Below, piece by piece: positions 1-8,397 of a stretch of 64,000 nt of DNA. Source of the DNA: Sphingobium fuliginis. GTDB lineage: Bacteria; Pseudomonadota; Alphaproteobacteria; Sphingomonadales; Sphingomonadaceae. The notes under the pieces are model-generated. The model was not told the DNA's origin, did no database searches, and saw nothing but the letters and a program-made list of their open reading frames with translations. The number at the start of each line of letters is the position of its first letter. Positions within the stretch are counted from its first letter, which is position 1. The DNA lies in contig NZ_SEON01000001.1 of NCBI RefSeq assembly GCF_004152845.1, positions 868,001 to 932,000 on the forward strand, in the 5' to 3' direction. Made by a program: the position numbers and the translations under genes.

Positions 1-363
1 GCTGCCCACGGCGCCGCCCACGCCGACGCTTACCGGCTTGCCATTGGCGCCATAGCTTTCGGGTTCGCGGAAGGTGCGGCGGAAACTCACCAGCGCGACA
101 TAGTCGCTCTTCGCCCCCTGTGCGGCCGTGGTGAAGCCCACGCGCTGCAATTCCTGCTCGATCGCGGCGGCATAGGTGCGGAATTCCAGGCCGACATCGG
201 GGTTGCCGGCCATTTCCTCGACGGCGATGGTCCCGTTGCGCGCCGGATCGTCGATATGGAACCGCGTCACCTCCACCGGTGGAACAGCCGTGGCGCAGCC
301 GCTGAGCCCCAGGGCCAGCAGGGACGGAAGGACGATCTTCTTCAACATGGACGGATTCGACAT
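1..363 (-). CDS. DUF4136-like lipoprotein (3' part outside window)
   Basis: The reading frame runs leftward from an ATG at 363 and leaves the window still open after 121 codons, so the C-terminus is missing. The start follows a GGAG ribosome site about 8 bases upstream. The N-terminus has two lysines, a hydrophobic stretch and a lipobox ending LSGC, with the acylated cysteine near residue 23, so the mature protein should be an envelope lipoprotein. The rest (GLEFRTYAAAIEQELQRVGF, then SDYVALVSFRRTF) fits the small DUF4136 family, whose function is unknown. An internal ATG at 348 is a possible alternative start. The lipoprotein call is firm; the family call is by resemblance. Confidence 0.65.
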   Translation of the reverse strand, partial: MSNPSMLKKIVLPSLLALGLSGCATAVPPVEVTRFHIDDPARNGTIAVEEMAGNPDVGLEFRTYAAAIEQELQRVGFTTAAQGAKSDYVALVSFRRTFREPESYGANGKPVSVGVGGAVGS

Positions 364-571
364 GGATGGCACTCCAGGGGATGAACAGCCTCTACACGAC
401 ACCGCGCCGCTAATCCCTTAAAAGCGTCAAGCCACGGATTTGCTGCATGCAGGATGAACGGCGCGGCGATGGAGCGAAAAGCGGGCGGCCGCCCTTGACT
501 TTCAGCCGTCCCGCCCATAGGGGCTGCGCTTCGATTTTCGATCACGCAAGATTCATTCAAAGGCTGGTTCC

Positions 572-697
572 ATGAAGATCCGCAATTCGCTCAAGTCGCT
601 CAAGGGCCGTCACCGGGACAACCGCGTGATCCGCCGTCGCGGCCGCACCTATGTCATCAACAAGACCAACCGCCGCTTCAAGGCCCGCCAGGGCTGA
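572..697 (+). CDS. rpmJ: 50S ribosomal protein L36
   Basis: A 41-residue, strongly basic protein beginning [19 protein letters not shown] and ending NRRFKARQG, which is the L36 signature. It binds 23S rRNA in the large ribosomal subunit. It is the longer, cysteine-free (C-minus, ykgO-like) form: the four zinc-ligand cysteines/histidine of classical L36 are absent, as usual in alphaproteobacteria. The stop lies only 3 bases before the next ATG (701), so it is probably cotranscribed with the HAD gene. The 208-bp gap upstream, between this gene and the divergent lipoprotein, must contain both promoters, but I cannot pick them out with confidence. Confidence 0.95.
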   Translation: MKIRNSLKSLKGRHRDNRVIRRRGRTYVINKTNRRFKARQG

Positions 698-700
698 TTC

Positions 701-1327
701 ATGGCGGATATTGCCGCCGTCGTCTTTGACGTTGGCAATGTCTTGTATCACTGGACCCCAAGGGTTCTGTACGAGCGCCTGATCGATGACGATCGGGCGC
801 TCGATGCGTTTCTCCGCGACGTGGTGACGCTGGACTGGCACTTCCAGCATGACCAGGGCCGCCCCTTCGCGGAAACCAGCGCAGAGCTGATCGCGCGCCA
901 TCCCGAACATGCGGCGCTGATTCGCCTCTGGGGCGAGAAGTTCATCGACAGCGTAGGACCGGCAGTCGAGGGCATGCCGGAGATCGTCCTTGAATTGCAC
1001 GAGGGCGGCATTCCGCTCTTCGCCATCACCAATTTCAGCCATGAATTCTGGGCGCCATTCCATGCTCGGGAGTCGGCGCTGTTCGCCCCCTTCCGCGACA
1101 TCGTGGTCTCCGGCGCGGAAAAGCTGGTGAAGCCCGACCCCGCGATCTACCGGCTGGCGCTGGAGCGATTCGGTTTGAGCGCGGAACAGGCGCTGTTCAT
1201 TGATGACCGCGAGGAAAATGTCCTGGCGGCCGAGGCGGAAGGCATGCGCGGCCACCTGTTCCGCGATGCGGCGACGCTGCGCCGGGAACTGGCAGAGCTG
1301 GCGTTGCTTCGAAGCCCAACCGTCTAA
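701..1327 (+). CDS. HAD-IA family hydrolase (YihX-like)
   Basis: A 208-residue cytosolic phosphatase of the haloacid dehalogenase superfamily. Motif I is FDVGNVL with nucleophile Asp10; the general acid/base Asp two residues later is replaced by Gly12, as in the YihX/epoxide-hydrolase-N-terminal branch. Motif II is ITNFS (Thr110), motif III is Lys144 in KLVKPDP, and motif IV is the acidic pair Asp168-Asp169 in FIDDREEN. The cap region lies at about residues 18-90. YihX itself dephosphorylates glucose-1-phosphate, but substrate cannot be read from sequence here. It starts 3 bases after the rpmJ stop. A short hairpin at 1335-1358 follows. Confidence 0.85.
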   Translation: MADIAAVVFDVGNVLYHWTPRVLYERLIDDDRALDAFLRDVVTLDWHFQHDQGRPFAETSAELIARHPEHAALIRLWGEKFIDSVGPAVEGMPEIVLELHEGGIPLFAITNFSHEFWAPFHARESALFAPFRDIVVSGAEKLVKPDPAIYRLALERFGLSAEQALFIDDREENVLAAEAEGMRGHLFRDAATLRRELAELALLRSPTV

Positions 1328-1334
1328 GCTGGAC

Positions 1335-1358
1335 GTGCCCCTGCGAAGGCAGGAGCAC
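1335..1358. terminator. hairpin between convergent HAD and pyk genes
   Basis: The sequence GTGCCCCTGCGAAGGCAGGAGCAC can fold with a GTGC(C)CCTGC / GCAGGAGCAC stem. It sits between the converging ends of the HAD gene (stop 1327) and pyk (stop 1381). There is no T-run, so if it ends transcription it does so as a structure-only or bidirectional terminator. It is a degenerate relative of the short CCTGCGAAGGCAGG palindromes common in sphingomonad intergenic DNA. Confidence 0.35.
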
Positions 1359-1380
1359 GACCCTTAGGAGCGATCGGCAT

Positions 1381-2838
1381 TCAGCCCTCGTCCCGGCCCC
1401 TCAGCTCATCTCCGCGAATCGCGGCCACATGCAGCACATTGGTCGACCCCGGCGTCCCGAAAGGCACGCCGGCCAGCACGACGATCTTGCCGCCCTTCTC
1501 GACCATATCGTGGCGCAGCGCCATGCGGCGGGCCTTGCCGATCATCTCCTCGAACGTGCCGATGTCCTTGGTCCGGACGGCATGCACGCCCCAGGTCAGC
1601 CCCAGCTTGCGCGCCGTATCCTGCCGGGGCGTCAGCGCCAGGATCGGTGTCATCGGCCGCTCGCGCGCCACGCGGCGCACGGTGCTGCCCGAAGAGGTGA
1701 AGCAGGTTATCGCGCTCGCCCCGACGACGGACACGATGCTGCCGGCGCCCTCCGCCAGCGCATCGGCGGTGGTGGGATCGGGCTTCGTCTCGGTATAGTG
1801 CAGCCGCCCGAAATAGCCCGGGTCGCGCTCCACGCTATGGGCGATGCTGTCCATCATCGTCACCGCCTCGACCGGCCAGTCGCCCGCCGCCGTTTCCGCC
1901 GACAGCATGATCGCGTCGGCCCCGTCATAGACCGCGGTCGCGACATCGGACACTTCGGCGCGGGTGGGCGTCGGCGCCTTGATCATGGATTCCAGCATCT
2001 GCGTCGCCACCACGACGGGCCGACCCATGCGGCGCGCGGTCGCCACGATCTGCTTCTGCAGCGGCGGCACCGCCTGGGGCGGCAGTTCCACGCCAAGGTC
2101 GCCCCGCGCCACCATCACGCCGTCGGCCAGTTCGATGATCTCCTCCAGCCGCTGGACAGCCGCCGGCTTCTCGATCTTCGCCATCAATGCGCCATAGCCG
2201 CCCATCAGCTTGCGCGCCTCGGCTAGGTCCTCCGGCCGCTGGACGAAGCTCAGGGCGATCCAGTCGCAGCCCTGCTCGACCGCGAAGCTCAGGTCGCGCC
2301 GGTCCTTTTCGGTCAGCGCCGGCACCGGCACGACCACATCGGGCACGTTCACGCCCTTGCGGTTGGAAAGGGTACCGCCGACCTCGACCACCGTGTCGAT
2401 GCGATCCTCCGCCACCTTCTTGACCCGCAGCACCATCTTGCCGTCGTCCAGCAACAGCCGGGTTTCGGGCACCAGAGCCGCATAGATCTCCGGATGGGGC
2501 AGGTTGACCCGCGTCGCATCGCCCGGCGCAGGATCGCTGTCGAACACGAAGGCCGCGCCCGTTTCCAGCACCGCCAGCCCGCGATCGAAGGTCCCGACGC
2601 GCAGCTTCGGCCCCTGAAGGTCGCCCAGGATTGTCGTAGGACGTCCGAATTCCTTTTCCAGCGCCCGGATCGTCGCGATGCGCGCGGCATGATCCTCATG
2701 CGCGCCATGGCTCATATTGATGCGGAAAGCGTCGGCCCCGGCGACGAACAGCGCCCGGATCATTTCCGGGCTGTCGCTCGCGGGGCCAAGGGTCGCCAAT
2801 ATGCGGACCTTGCGCGAACGGGGCGGTAATTTCGTCAT
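1381..2838 (-). CDS. pyk: pyruvate kinase
   Basis: A 485-residue glycolytic enzyme converting phosphoenolpyruvate and ADP to pyruvate and ATP. The TIM-barrel A domain has RINMSHG (residues 39-45), GDLQGPK (72-78), the catalytic Lys221/Glu223 region AKIEKP, and metal-binding MVARGDLGVE (242-251). The B domain occupies about residues 80-180. The C-terminal domain includes FTSSGSTVRRVARERP, typical of the effector/phosphate-binding region. Length is normal for bacterial PK. It stands alone on the minus strand, converging with the HAD gene. A divergent start lies about 100 bp from DUF1244, so the two probably share a promoter region. Confidence 0.97.
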   Translation of the reverse strand: MTKLPPRSRKVRILATLGPASDSPEMIRALFVAGADAFRINMSHGAHEDHAARIATIRALEKEFGRPTTILGDLQGPKLRVGTFDRGLAVLETGAAFVFDSDPAPGDATRVNLPHPEIYAALVPETRLLLDDGKMVLRVKKVAEDRIDTVVEVGGTLSNRKGVNVPDVVVPVPALTEKDRRDLSFAVEQGCDWIALSFVQRPEDLAEARKLMGGYGALMAKIEKPAAVQRLEEIIELADGVMVARGDLGVELPPQAVPPLQKQIVATARRMGRPVVVATQMLESMIKAPTPTRAEVSDVATAVYDGADAIMLSAETAAGDWPVEAVTMMDSIAHSVERDPGYFGRLHYTETKPDPTTADALAEGAGSIVSVVGASAITCFTSSGSTVRRVARERPMTPILALTPRQDTARKLGLTWGVHAVRTKDIGTFEEMIGKARRMALRHDMVEKGGKIVVLAGVPFGTPGSTNVLHVAAIRGDELRGRDEG

Positions 2839-2940
2839 TCCTCTTGTCTCCTGGCCGTCATGGTCGCCTCTGGTTTGCCAGGGCGCGGTTTTCGATTATC
2901 CGTGCTGCACGACAGGATGATGATCAGCGAAAGGTTCGCC

Positions 2941-3240
2941 GTGAGCGATAACATACTCAGTGATGCGGTTGCCGCAACCGCCTTCCGACGGCTGGTGGCG
3001 CATTTGCAGCACCGCACCGATGTCCAGAATATCGACCTGATGGGAACGGCGGGCTTCTGCCGCAACTGCCTGGCCGACTGGATCGCGGAGGCGGACGGCA
3101 CGATCGGCAGGGAGGAAGCGCGGGAGATCATCCATGGCATGCCCTTTGCCGAATGGAAATCCCGCCATCAGGGCGAGGCGACGCCGGAACAGATCGCCCG
3201 CATGCAGGAGAGTGTGGCGAAGAACGCCGACAATCATTAG
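2941..3240 (+). CDS. DUF1244 domain-containing protein
   Basis: A 99-residue protein of the DUF1244 family, common in proteobacteria and of unknown biochemical function. The diagnostic run is AAFRRLVAHLQHRTDVQNID (with TAF in place of AAF here), followed by LMGTAGFCRNCLADW. The CRNC cysteine pair and several conserved Arg/Asp residues are the only candidates for metal binding or catalysis. I chose the GTG at 2941, which has an AAAGG site 6 bases upstream and matches the family's usual N-terminus; the frame is open farther upstream to 2860 but adds residues not seen in the family. The next gene, gapR, begins 51 bases downstream on the same strand. Confidence 0.85.
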   Translation: MSDNILSDAVAATAFRRLVAHLQHRTDVQNIDLMGTAGFCRNCLADWIAEADGTIGREEAREIIHGMPFAEWKSRHQGEATPEQIARMQESVAKNADNH

Positions 3241-3291
3241 AGGCAGGCGCCGACCGATTCATCAACCGATTCACATTTACTGGAGATTCCC

Positions 3292-3534
3292 ATGAGCGAT
3301 GGCAATGTCGCCGCCGAACAGCTACGCCTCTTCATCGAGCGCATCGAGCGCCTGGAAGAGGAAAAGAAGGGCATCGCGGACGATATAAAGGACGTCTATC
3401 TGGAGGCGAAGGCCAATGGCTATGACGTGAAGACGATGCGGTCCATCGTCCGCCTGCGCAAGATGGAGCGCAATGCCCGCATGGAAGCCGAAGCGCTGCT
3501 GGAAACATACAAGACGGCGCTGGGCATCGAATAA
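3292..3534 (+). CDS. gapR: GapR family nucleoid protein (DUF2312)
   Basis: An 80-residue, highly charged, helical protein with the DUF2312/UPF0335 pattern: [36 protein letters not shown] and [13 protein letters not shown]. In Caulobacter the homologue GapR is a chromosome-structuring protein that binds AT-rich, overtwisted DNA ahead of replication forks and stimulates type II topoisomerases. The first helix (residues 10-35) is a heptad-rich coiled coil that mediates oligomerisation, and the C-terminal basic segment contacts DNA. The ATG at 3292 follows a TGGAG site. It lies in a same-strand run with DUF1244, ybjQ and yebC. Confidence 0.92.
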   Translation: MSDGNVAAEQLRLFIERIERLEEEKKGIADDIKDVYLEAKANGYDVKTMRSIVRLRKMERNARMEAEALLETYKTALGIE

Positions 3535-3557
3535 ATCGCAGCGCGGGGAGAGCGTCC

Positions 3558-3884
3558 ATGACCGGGATCATCGTCAGCACCACCCCTTCGCTGGAAGGCC
3601 GGCCTGCGAAGGAATATCTCGGCATCGTCACCGGCGAGGTGATCGTGGGCGCAAACCTGTTCCGCGACCTGTTCGCCAGCGTGCGCGACATCGTCGGCGG
3701 GCGCTCTGGCGCCTATGAGGACGTGCTCCAGCGTGCCCGCGAACAGGCGATCGCGGAAATGCGCACCCGCGCCGTGGCGCTGGGCGCCAATGCGGTCGTC
3801 GGCGTCGACCTGGATTATGAGACCGTCGGGTCCAGCGGGTCGATGCTGATGGTGACCGCCTCGGGCACCGCGATCCTCGTCTGA
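3558..3884 (+). CDS. YbjQ/DUF74 family heavy-metal-binding-domain protein
   Basis: A 108-residue protein matching the YbjQ (DUF74) family. It starts [11 protein letters not shown], continues [20 protein letters not shown], and ends with the diagnostic [18 protein letters not shown] and a short strand. These proteins form pentamers of a beta-alpha fold and have been linked to metal binding by name only; there are no cysteines here to support metal coordination. It lies 23 bases after gapR on the same strand, preceded by a GGGGAG site, and 68 bases before yebC. Family assignment is firm; function is unknown. Confidence 0.88.
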   Translation: MTGIIVSTTPSLEGRPAKEYLGIVTGEVIVGANLFRDLFASVRDIVGGRSGAYEDVLQRAREQAIAEMRTRAVALGANAVVGVDLDYETVGSSGSMLMVTASGTAILV

Positions 3885-3952
3885 CATTGCGCATCGAGGG
3901 CGCGCTCGCTAGAGAGCCCGCATCGAACAAACAGACAAGTCAGGAGCAGGCC

Positions 3953-4696
3953 GTGGCCGGCCATAGCAAATTCAAGAACATCATGCATCGCAAGGGCGCG
4001 CAGGACAAGAAGCGCTCCTCGATGTTCTCCAAGCTGTCGCGCGAAATCACCGTGGCGGCGAAGATGGGCATGCCCGACCCGGACATGAACCCGCGCCTCC
4101 GCCTTGCGGTCAACGCCGCCAAGGCGCAGTCCATGCCAAAGGACAATATCCAGCGCGCGATCGACAAGGCGGTCGGCGGCGACATGGAGAATTACGAGGA
4201 AATCCGTTACGAGGGCTATGGTCCCGGCGGCGTGGCCATCATCGTCGAGGCGCTGACCGACAACCGCAACCGCACCGCGACCAACGTCCGCACGGCCTTT
4301 TCCAAGAATGGCGGCAATCTGGGCGCTTCGGGCGCGGTCAGCCACGGTTTCGACCGCATGGGCCTCATCACCTATCCGGCGAGCGCGGGCGATGCCGACG
4401 CGATCTTCGAAGCGGCGCTGGAAGCGGGTGCGGACGACGTCTCCTCGAACGAGGACGAGCATGAGATCTGGACCGCCATGGACGCGCTGCACGAAGTCGC
4501 CAGGGCGCTGGAGGCCAAGCTCGGTCCGGCCGAAGGCGCCAAGCTCGCCTGGAAGCCGCAGACCACCGTCGAGGTGGACGAGAGCAATGCGGCGACGCTG
4601 ATGAAGCTGGTCGACACGCTGGAAGACGATGACGACGTCCAGACCGTCTGGGGCAATTACGAAGTTTCCGACGAAGTCATGGAGAAGCTGGGTTGA
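3953..4696 (+). CDS. yebC: YebC/PmpR family transcriptional/translational regulator
   Basis: A 247-residue cytosolic protein of the YebC/TACO1 family. The N-terminus [20 protein letters not shown] is diagnostic; it is followed by [27 protein letters not shown], and a central [14 protein letters not shown] motif. Members were described as regulators of gene expression near ruvC and quorum sensing, and more recently as ribosome-associated factors that relieve stalling at proline stretches. The start is the GTG at 3953, preceded by AGGAG at 8 bases; the open frame extends to 3887, but only this start gives the invariant N-terminus. The order yebC-ruvC is widely conserved in bacteria. Confidence 0.95.
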   Translation: MAGHSKFKNIMHRKGAQDKKRSSMFSKLSREITVAAKMGMPDPDMNPRLRLAVNAAKAQSMPKDNIQRAIDKAVGGDMENYEEIRYEGYGPGGVAIIVEALTDNRNRTATNVRTAFSKNGGNLGASGAVSHGFDRMGLITYPASAGDADAIFEAALEAGADDVSSNEDEHEIWTAMDALHEVARALEAKLGPAEGAKLAWKPQTTVEVDESNAATLMKLVDTLEDDDDVQTVWGNYEVSDEVMEKLG

Positions 4697-4877
4697 TCCT
4701 TCCCCTTCCCTCTCCCCTGCGGGGAGAGGGATGCGAAGCCCTGGCGGCCCTGCCGCTCGGGCGAAGCCGGGAGGGCGCGGCAGCCGACGCGCCCGGTCCG
4801 GTCTCCCTCCAGACGTGCCCGTCCGGCGGACCGGCGAGCCACCCTGTCCTCTCCCGTGAAGGGACGAGGGGAATATC
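4697..4877. repeat. intergenic palindromic repeat between yebC and ruvC
   Basis: This gap holds a perfect 10-bp stem hairpin at 4708-4730 (CCCTCTCCCC, 3-base loop, then its complement). It is followed by GC-rich sequence and a weaker second hairpin ending at 4872 (CCTCTCCCGTGAAGGGACGAGGG). The arrangement, two CT-rich hairpins about 130 bases apart, resembles the dispersed intergenic units elsewhere in the window, though the middle differs. It may end or attenuate transcription from yebC; ruvC retains its own GAGGGG site just before 4878. Confidence 0.6.
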
Positions 4878-5369
4878 ATGATCATCCTGGGCCTGGACCC
4901 GGGCCTTGGCACGACCGGCTGGGGCCTGATCGCCGCGGATGGCAACCGCCTCACCCATATCTCCAACGGCCAGATCAAGACCGATTCAGGCATGGCGCTG
5001 GCCAGCCGGCTGCTGGTGCTCGATCTGGCGCTGACCGACCTCATCCTCGAACATCAACCCAATGGCGCGGCTGTCGAAGAGGTGTTCCTCAACGTGAACC
5101 CGCAATCGACGCTCAAACTCGGCCAGGCCCGTGGCGTGGTGCTGCTGGCGGCTTCGCGATCCGGCATGGAAGTGGGCGAATATGCCGCCCGGCTCGTCAA
5201 GAAATCCGTGGTCGGCGTCGGCAATGCATCGAAGGAGCAGGTCCACGCCATGGTCTCCCGCCTCCTCCCCGGCGCAAAGATCGCCGGACCCGATGCCTCG
5301 GACGCCCTGGCCGTAGCGATCACGCACGCCCATCATCTGGCCAGCGCACGAAGGATTCCGCGGAAGTAG
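4878..5369 (+). CDS. ruvC: crossover junction endodeoxyribonuclease RuvC
   Basis: A 163-residue Holliday-junction resolvase that nicks four-way junctions in the RuvABC pathway. The RNase-H-fold catalytic carboxylates are visible: Asp7 in [12 protein letters not shown], Glu67/Glu68 in AAVEEVF, and the C-terminal [15 protein letters not shown] pair near residues 140-150. Length is close to the E. coli protein. The ATG at 4878 has a GAGGGG site upstream. ruvA and ruvB do not follow; the next sequence is a palindromic repeat and then convergent ppc, so the ruv genes here are either split or lie elsewhere. Confidence 0.96.
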   Translation: MIILGLDPGLGTTGWGLIAADGNRLTHISNGQIKTDSGMALASRLLVLDLALTDLILEHQPNGAAVEEVFLNVNPQSTLKLGQARGVVLLAASRSGMEVGEYAARLVKKSVVGVGNASKEQVHAMVSRLLPGAKIAGPDASDALAVAITHAHHLASARRIPRK

Positions 5370-5410
5370 AAGGTGGGGCGATCCGGGGCGGGAACTGGCC
5401 AATTCAGGAC

Positions 5411-5544
5411 CTTCCCCTCCCGTAAACGGGAGGGGTTAGGGGTGGGCGCGAGCGTAGCGAGCTTCTGACTTAGCCGTTGCAAAACAGCGCAGGTGCCGCG
5501 CCAGCCCACCCCCTAGCCCCCTCCCGCCTGCGGGAGGGGGAATG
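5411..5544 (+). repeat. dispersed ~130-bp palindromic intergenic element, copy 1
   Basis: The unit begins with a hairpin (CCCCTCCCGTAAACGGGAGGGG), continues TTAGGGGTGGGCGCGAGCG, has a middle containing CTTAGCCGTTGCAAAACAGC, then GCGCCAGCCCACCCCC, and closes with a second hairpin (CCCTCCCGCCTGCGGGAGGG). An almost identical copy lies at 22322-22456 and another, inverted, at 36858-36991. It fills the gap between the convergent ends of ruvC and ppc, so it may act as a bidirectional terminator. No reading frame is present. Confidence 0.9.
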
Positions 5545-5558
5545 GCAGGAATCCACCC

Positions 5559-8276
5559 CTATCCGCTATTCCTCAGCGCCGTGGCGATCGCGTTGATCGA
5601 CAATTCTATGCCTTCCTTGATGCGCGGGTCGTCCTCACCGCTGCGGTGGCGCTTCATCAGTTCGACCTGAAGAAGGTTCAGCGGCTCGATATAGGGCAGG
5701 CGCAGGCGGATCGACGTGTCGAGCTTGGGATTCTTCTCCAGCAGCCGCGACTGGGCGGTGGCGGCGAGCAAGCCGTCATGGGCCATGTCCCAACCATCGC
5801 GGATGCGGTCGAAAATCTCCGCGCCCCGCGCCTGATCCTCGACCAGCGGCAGATAGTGAGCAGCGATACCCAGATCGGACTTGGCCAGCACCATCTCCAG
5901 ATTGGCGAGCGCCGATTGCAGGAAGGACCAGTGCTGCGCCATGTCGGCCAGCAGCGCCTTGTCCTCGAAGGCGGAAAGCGCGTGGCCGACCCCATACCAG
6001 CCCGGCAGCATCACCCGCGCCTGCGCCCAGCTGAACACCCAGGGGATGGCGCGCAAATCCTCGATCCGGGTGCTCTTGGTGCGGCTGGCCGGACGGGAGC
6101 CGATCTTGAGGCCGGAGATTTCCTGGATCGGGGTCAATTGCCGGAAGAATTCCTTGAAGCCCTCAGTACCATAAACAAGATCGCGATAGGCGGCGAAGGC
6201 GGTCTTCGACAGTTGGTCCATGGCGGCGGCGAAGCGGGCGGCATCGCGATCGGACAGGACTTCGGGTTCCAGACTGGCGAGCAGGGTCGCGCTGGTCATC
6301 GCTTCCAAATTGGTCATGGCGACGTCGCGGGTGCCGAATTTGGCGGCGATCACCTCCCCCTGTTCGGTGATGCGGATGCGACCCTGCACCGTGCCCTTGG
6401 GCTGCGCCTGTATCGCCGCGAAGGAGGAGCCGCCACCGCGCCCGACCGCGCCGCCGCGGCCATGGAATAGCTGCATCGCCGTGCCCGCTTCGGCAAAGAC
6501 GGGGGCCAGCGCCTTGCTCGCCTGGAACAGCCCCCAGGTGGAGGTGATGTAGCCGCCGTCCTTGTTGCTGTCGGAATAGCCGATCATCACTTCCTGATGG
6601 CCGCGTTCCCGCACCACGCCGCCTATTTCGGGCAGGCCGAAATAGGCGGCCATGATCTTGGGCGCGGCCTCAAGGTCCGCGATGGTTTCGAACAGCGGCA
6701 CGGCCATGATCGCGGCCTGCGGCGGCGCGCCCTCCGTGCCCGCGCGCCACAGGCCCGCTTCCTTGAGGATGATGTTCACCTCGAGCAGGTCGGAAACGCT
6801 CTCCGCCTTGGAGATGATATAATGGGTGATGCATTGCGGGCCGTAGATGCGATGCGCCTCCGCCGCCGAATGGACGATGGCGAGTTCGGACGCGGTCTGT
6901 TCCGAATATTCGAAAAAGGCCGTGCCCAGCGGCCGGTTGTTCGCCAACTCCCGCCGAAGCAGGGCGATGCGGGCATATTCGTCGAGCCCGGCATAGTCCG
7001 CTTCGACCCCCGCGACTTTCAGCAGTTCGGCCACCACGCTCTGATGGACATCGCTGTTCTGCCGCATGTCGAGCGTGGCGAGATGGAAGCCGAAGGTTTC
7101 GACCGCGCGGATCAGGCGGCCAAGCGCGCCGCCGGTCGCCAGAGCGCCATTGCCTTCGCTCGCCAGCCCCTGCGCGACCGTCACCAGGTCGCGGCGCAGG
7201 TCGGCGGGGCTGGCATAGGGTTCGCCCTTGAGCGCCGAGGGGCGGGACGGCGCCTTGCCGACCAGCGACCGGTAGGTGGCGGCCAGACGGGCATAGATGC
7301 CGGAAATCGCCCGGCGATAGGGCTCGTCCTGACGGCTGGGCGAGACGTCGCCGCTGGCGTCGGCCAGGTCCAGAACGGCCTGCGACACATCGGCCAGTTC
7401 GGTCGAGAGCGACAGTTCCGCGCCAAGGGCGTGGAGCGCATCCATATAAAAGCCCAGCGCAGCCTCGCAGCCCCTGGCGAGCGCGAGCCGAAGCTGCGGC
7501 GCCTGAACGAAGGGATTGCCGTCGCGGTCGCCGCCGATCCAGTTGCCGACGCGCAGGAAACTCTGCGGGCGCGCGCCCAGCACCCGTTCCCATCGGGCGT
7601 AGAGGGCGGGCAGCACGGGCAGGAAGACGTCGCGGAAATAAGCGAGGACATTCTCGATCTCGTCCGCGACGAACAGCTTTTCCCGGCGCAGCGGCCGGGT
7701 CTGCCACAGCAGCGCGATCTGGCGGAAGATCGCCTCGTCCAGATTCTCGCCCTCATCGGTTTCCGTCCGGCCGCCGTCCTTGAGCAGCATCAGGTCCGCG
7801 ATGCGGTTCTTGTGGTCGATCATGCTCTTGCGCCGCACCTCGGTCGGGTGAGCGGTCAGGACCGGCACGATCAGGGCATGGGACAGCAGGTCGAGCACCG
7901 CCTCGCGCTCTATTCCATGGGACCGCAGCTTTTCGACGGCGGAGGCGACGTCGGCCCCCGGCTCGGCAGCGACGCCCTGGCGGTCCTCGGCCAGATTGGC
8001 CAGCATCGAGAAGAGCATGAAGCCGCGCACGAAGCTCAGCGTGTCGTCGAGGCTCAGCGCGTCGAGTCCGGTGTCGACCACGTCCGCGCCGTGCAGGCCG
8101 CGCGCCCGATCGACCGAGGCGGAGCGGATATATTCGGTCTGCTTGTAGATTTTCTCCCCGCCATAGGCGCGGATGACGTCGCCCAACAAACGACCGAGAA
8201 AGCGGATGTCCGGGTTCTGCGTGATCGCAGGAGCGGGAGAGGATGCAAGAGTCGCCATGATGGATCGATGCTGCAT
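5559..8276 (-). CDS. ppc: phosphoenolpyruvate carboxylase
   Basis: A 905-residue anaplerotic enzyme fixing bicarbonate onto PEP to give oxaloacetate. The first catalytic motif VLTAHPTEVRRKSM carries the active-site His. The second block GYSDSNKDGGYITSTWGLFQA and the glycine-rich FHGRGGAVGRGGG, with its catalytic Arg, are intact, as is RIRITEQGEVIAAKFG. The C-terminus ends ALRNSG, close to the conserved terminal NG that sits in the active site. Start is the ATG at 8276 or one at 8258, six codons on. With pyk nearby it controls PEP partitioning, though the genes are not cotranscribed. Divergent from the ATPase gene at 8398. Confidence 0.97.
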   Translation of the reverse strand: MQHRSIMATLASSPAPAITQNPDIRFLGRLLGDVIRAYGGEKIYKQTEYIRSASVDRARGLHGADVVDTGLDALSLDDTLSFVRGFMLFSMLANLAEDRQGVAAEPGADVASAVEKLRSHGIEREAVLDLLSHALIVPVLTAHPTEVRRKSMIDHKNRIADLMLLKDGGRTETDEGENLDEAIFRQIALLWQTRPLRREKLFVADEIENVLAYFRDVFLPVLPALYARWERVLGARPQSFLRVGNWIGGDRDGNPFVQAPQLRLALARGCEAALGFYMDALHALGAELSLSTELADVSQAVLDLADASGDVSPSRQDEPYRRAISGIYARLAATYRSLVGKAPSRPSALKGEPYASPADLRRDLVTVAQGLASEGNGALATGGALGRLIRAVETFGFHLATLDMRQNSDVHQSVVAELLKVAGVEADYAGLDEYARIALLRRELANNRPLGTAFFEYSEQTASELAIVHSAAEAHRIYGPQCITHYIISKAESVSDLLEVNIILKEAGLWRAGTEGAPPQAAIMAVPLFETIADLEAAPKIMAAYFGLPEIGGVVRERGHQEVMIGYSDSNKDGGYITSTWGLFQASKALAPVFAEAGTAMQLFHGRGGAVGRGGGSSFAAIQAQPKGTVQGRIRITEQGEVIAAKFGTRDVAMTNLEAMTSATLLASLEPEVLSDRDAARFAAAMDQLSKTAFAAYRDLVYGTEGFKEFFRQLTPIQEISGLKIGSRPASRTKSTRIEDLRAIPWVFSWAQARVMLPGWYGVGHALSAFEDKALLADMAQHWSFLQSALANLEMVLAKSDLGIAAHYLPLVEDQARGAEIFDRIRDGWDMAHDGLLAATAQSRLLEKNPKLDTSIRLRLPYIEPLNLLQVELMKRHRSGEDDPRIKEGIELSINAIATALRNSG

Positions 8277-8397
8277 CGCAACAATGGGATGGTCAAGGGA
8301 ATCCGCATCGCGTGACGTGATCCCGCGAGGGGCAGGAGGACGGCATCCTTATTCTGTGCACTTGCGCGAAGCCCCCGCCATGGGCCAAAGGAAATCC

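Noticed and set aside
6597..8315. 572-codon open frame antisense to ppc
   Set aside because: It mirrors codons of a well-supported PEP carboxylase, has arginine- and histidine-rich low-complexity composition and no motif. It is a GC-rich shadow.
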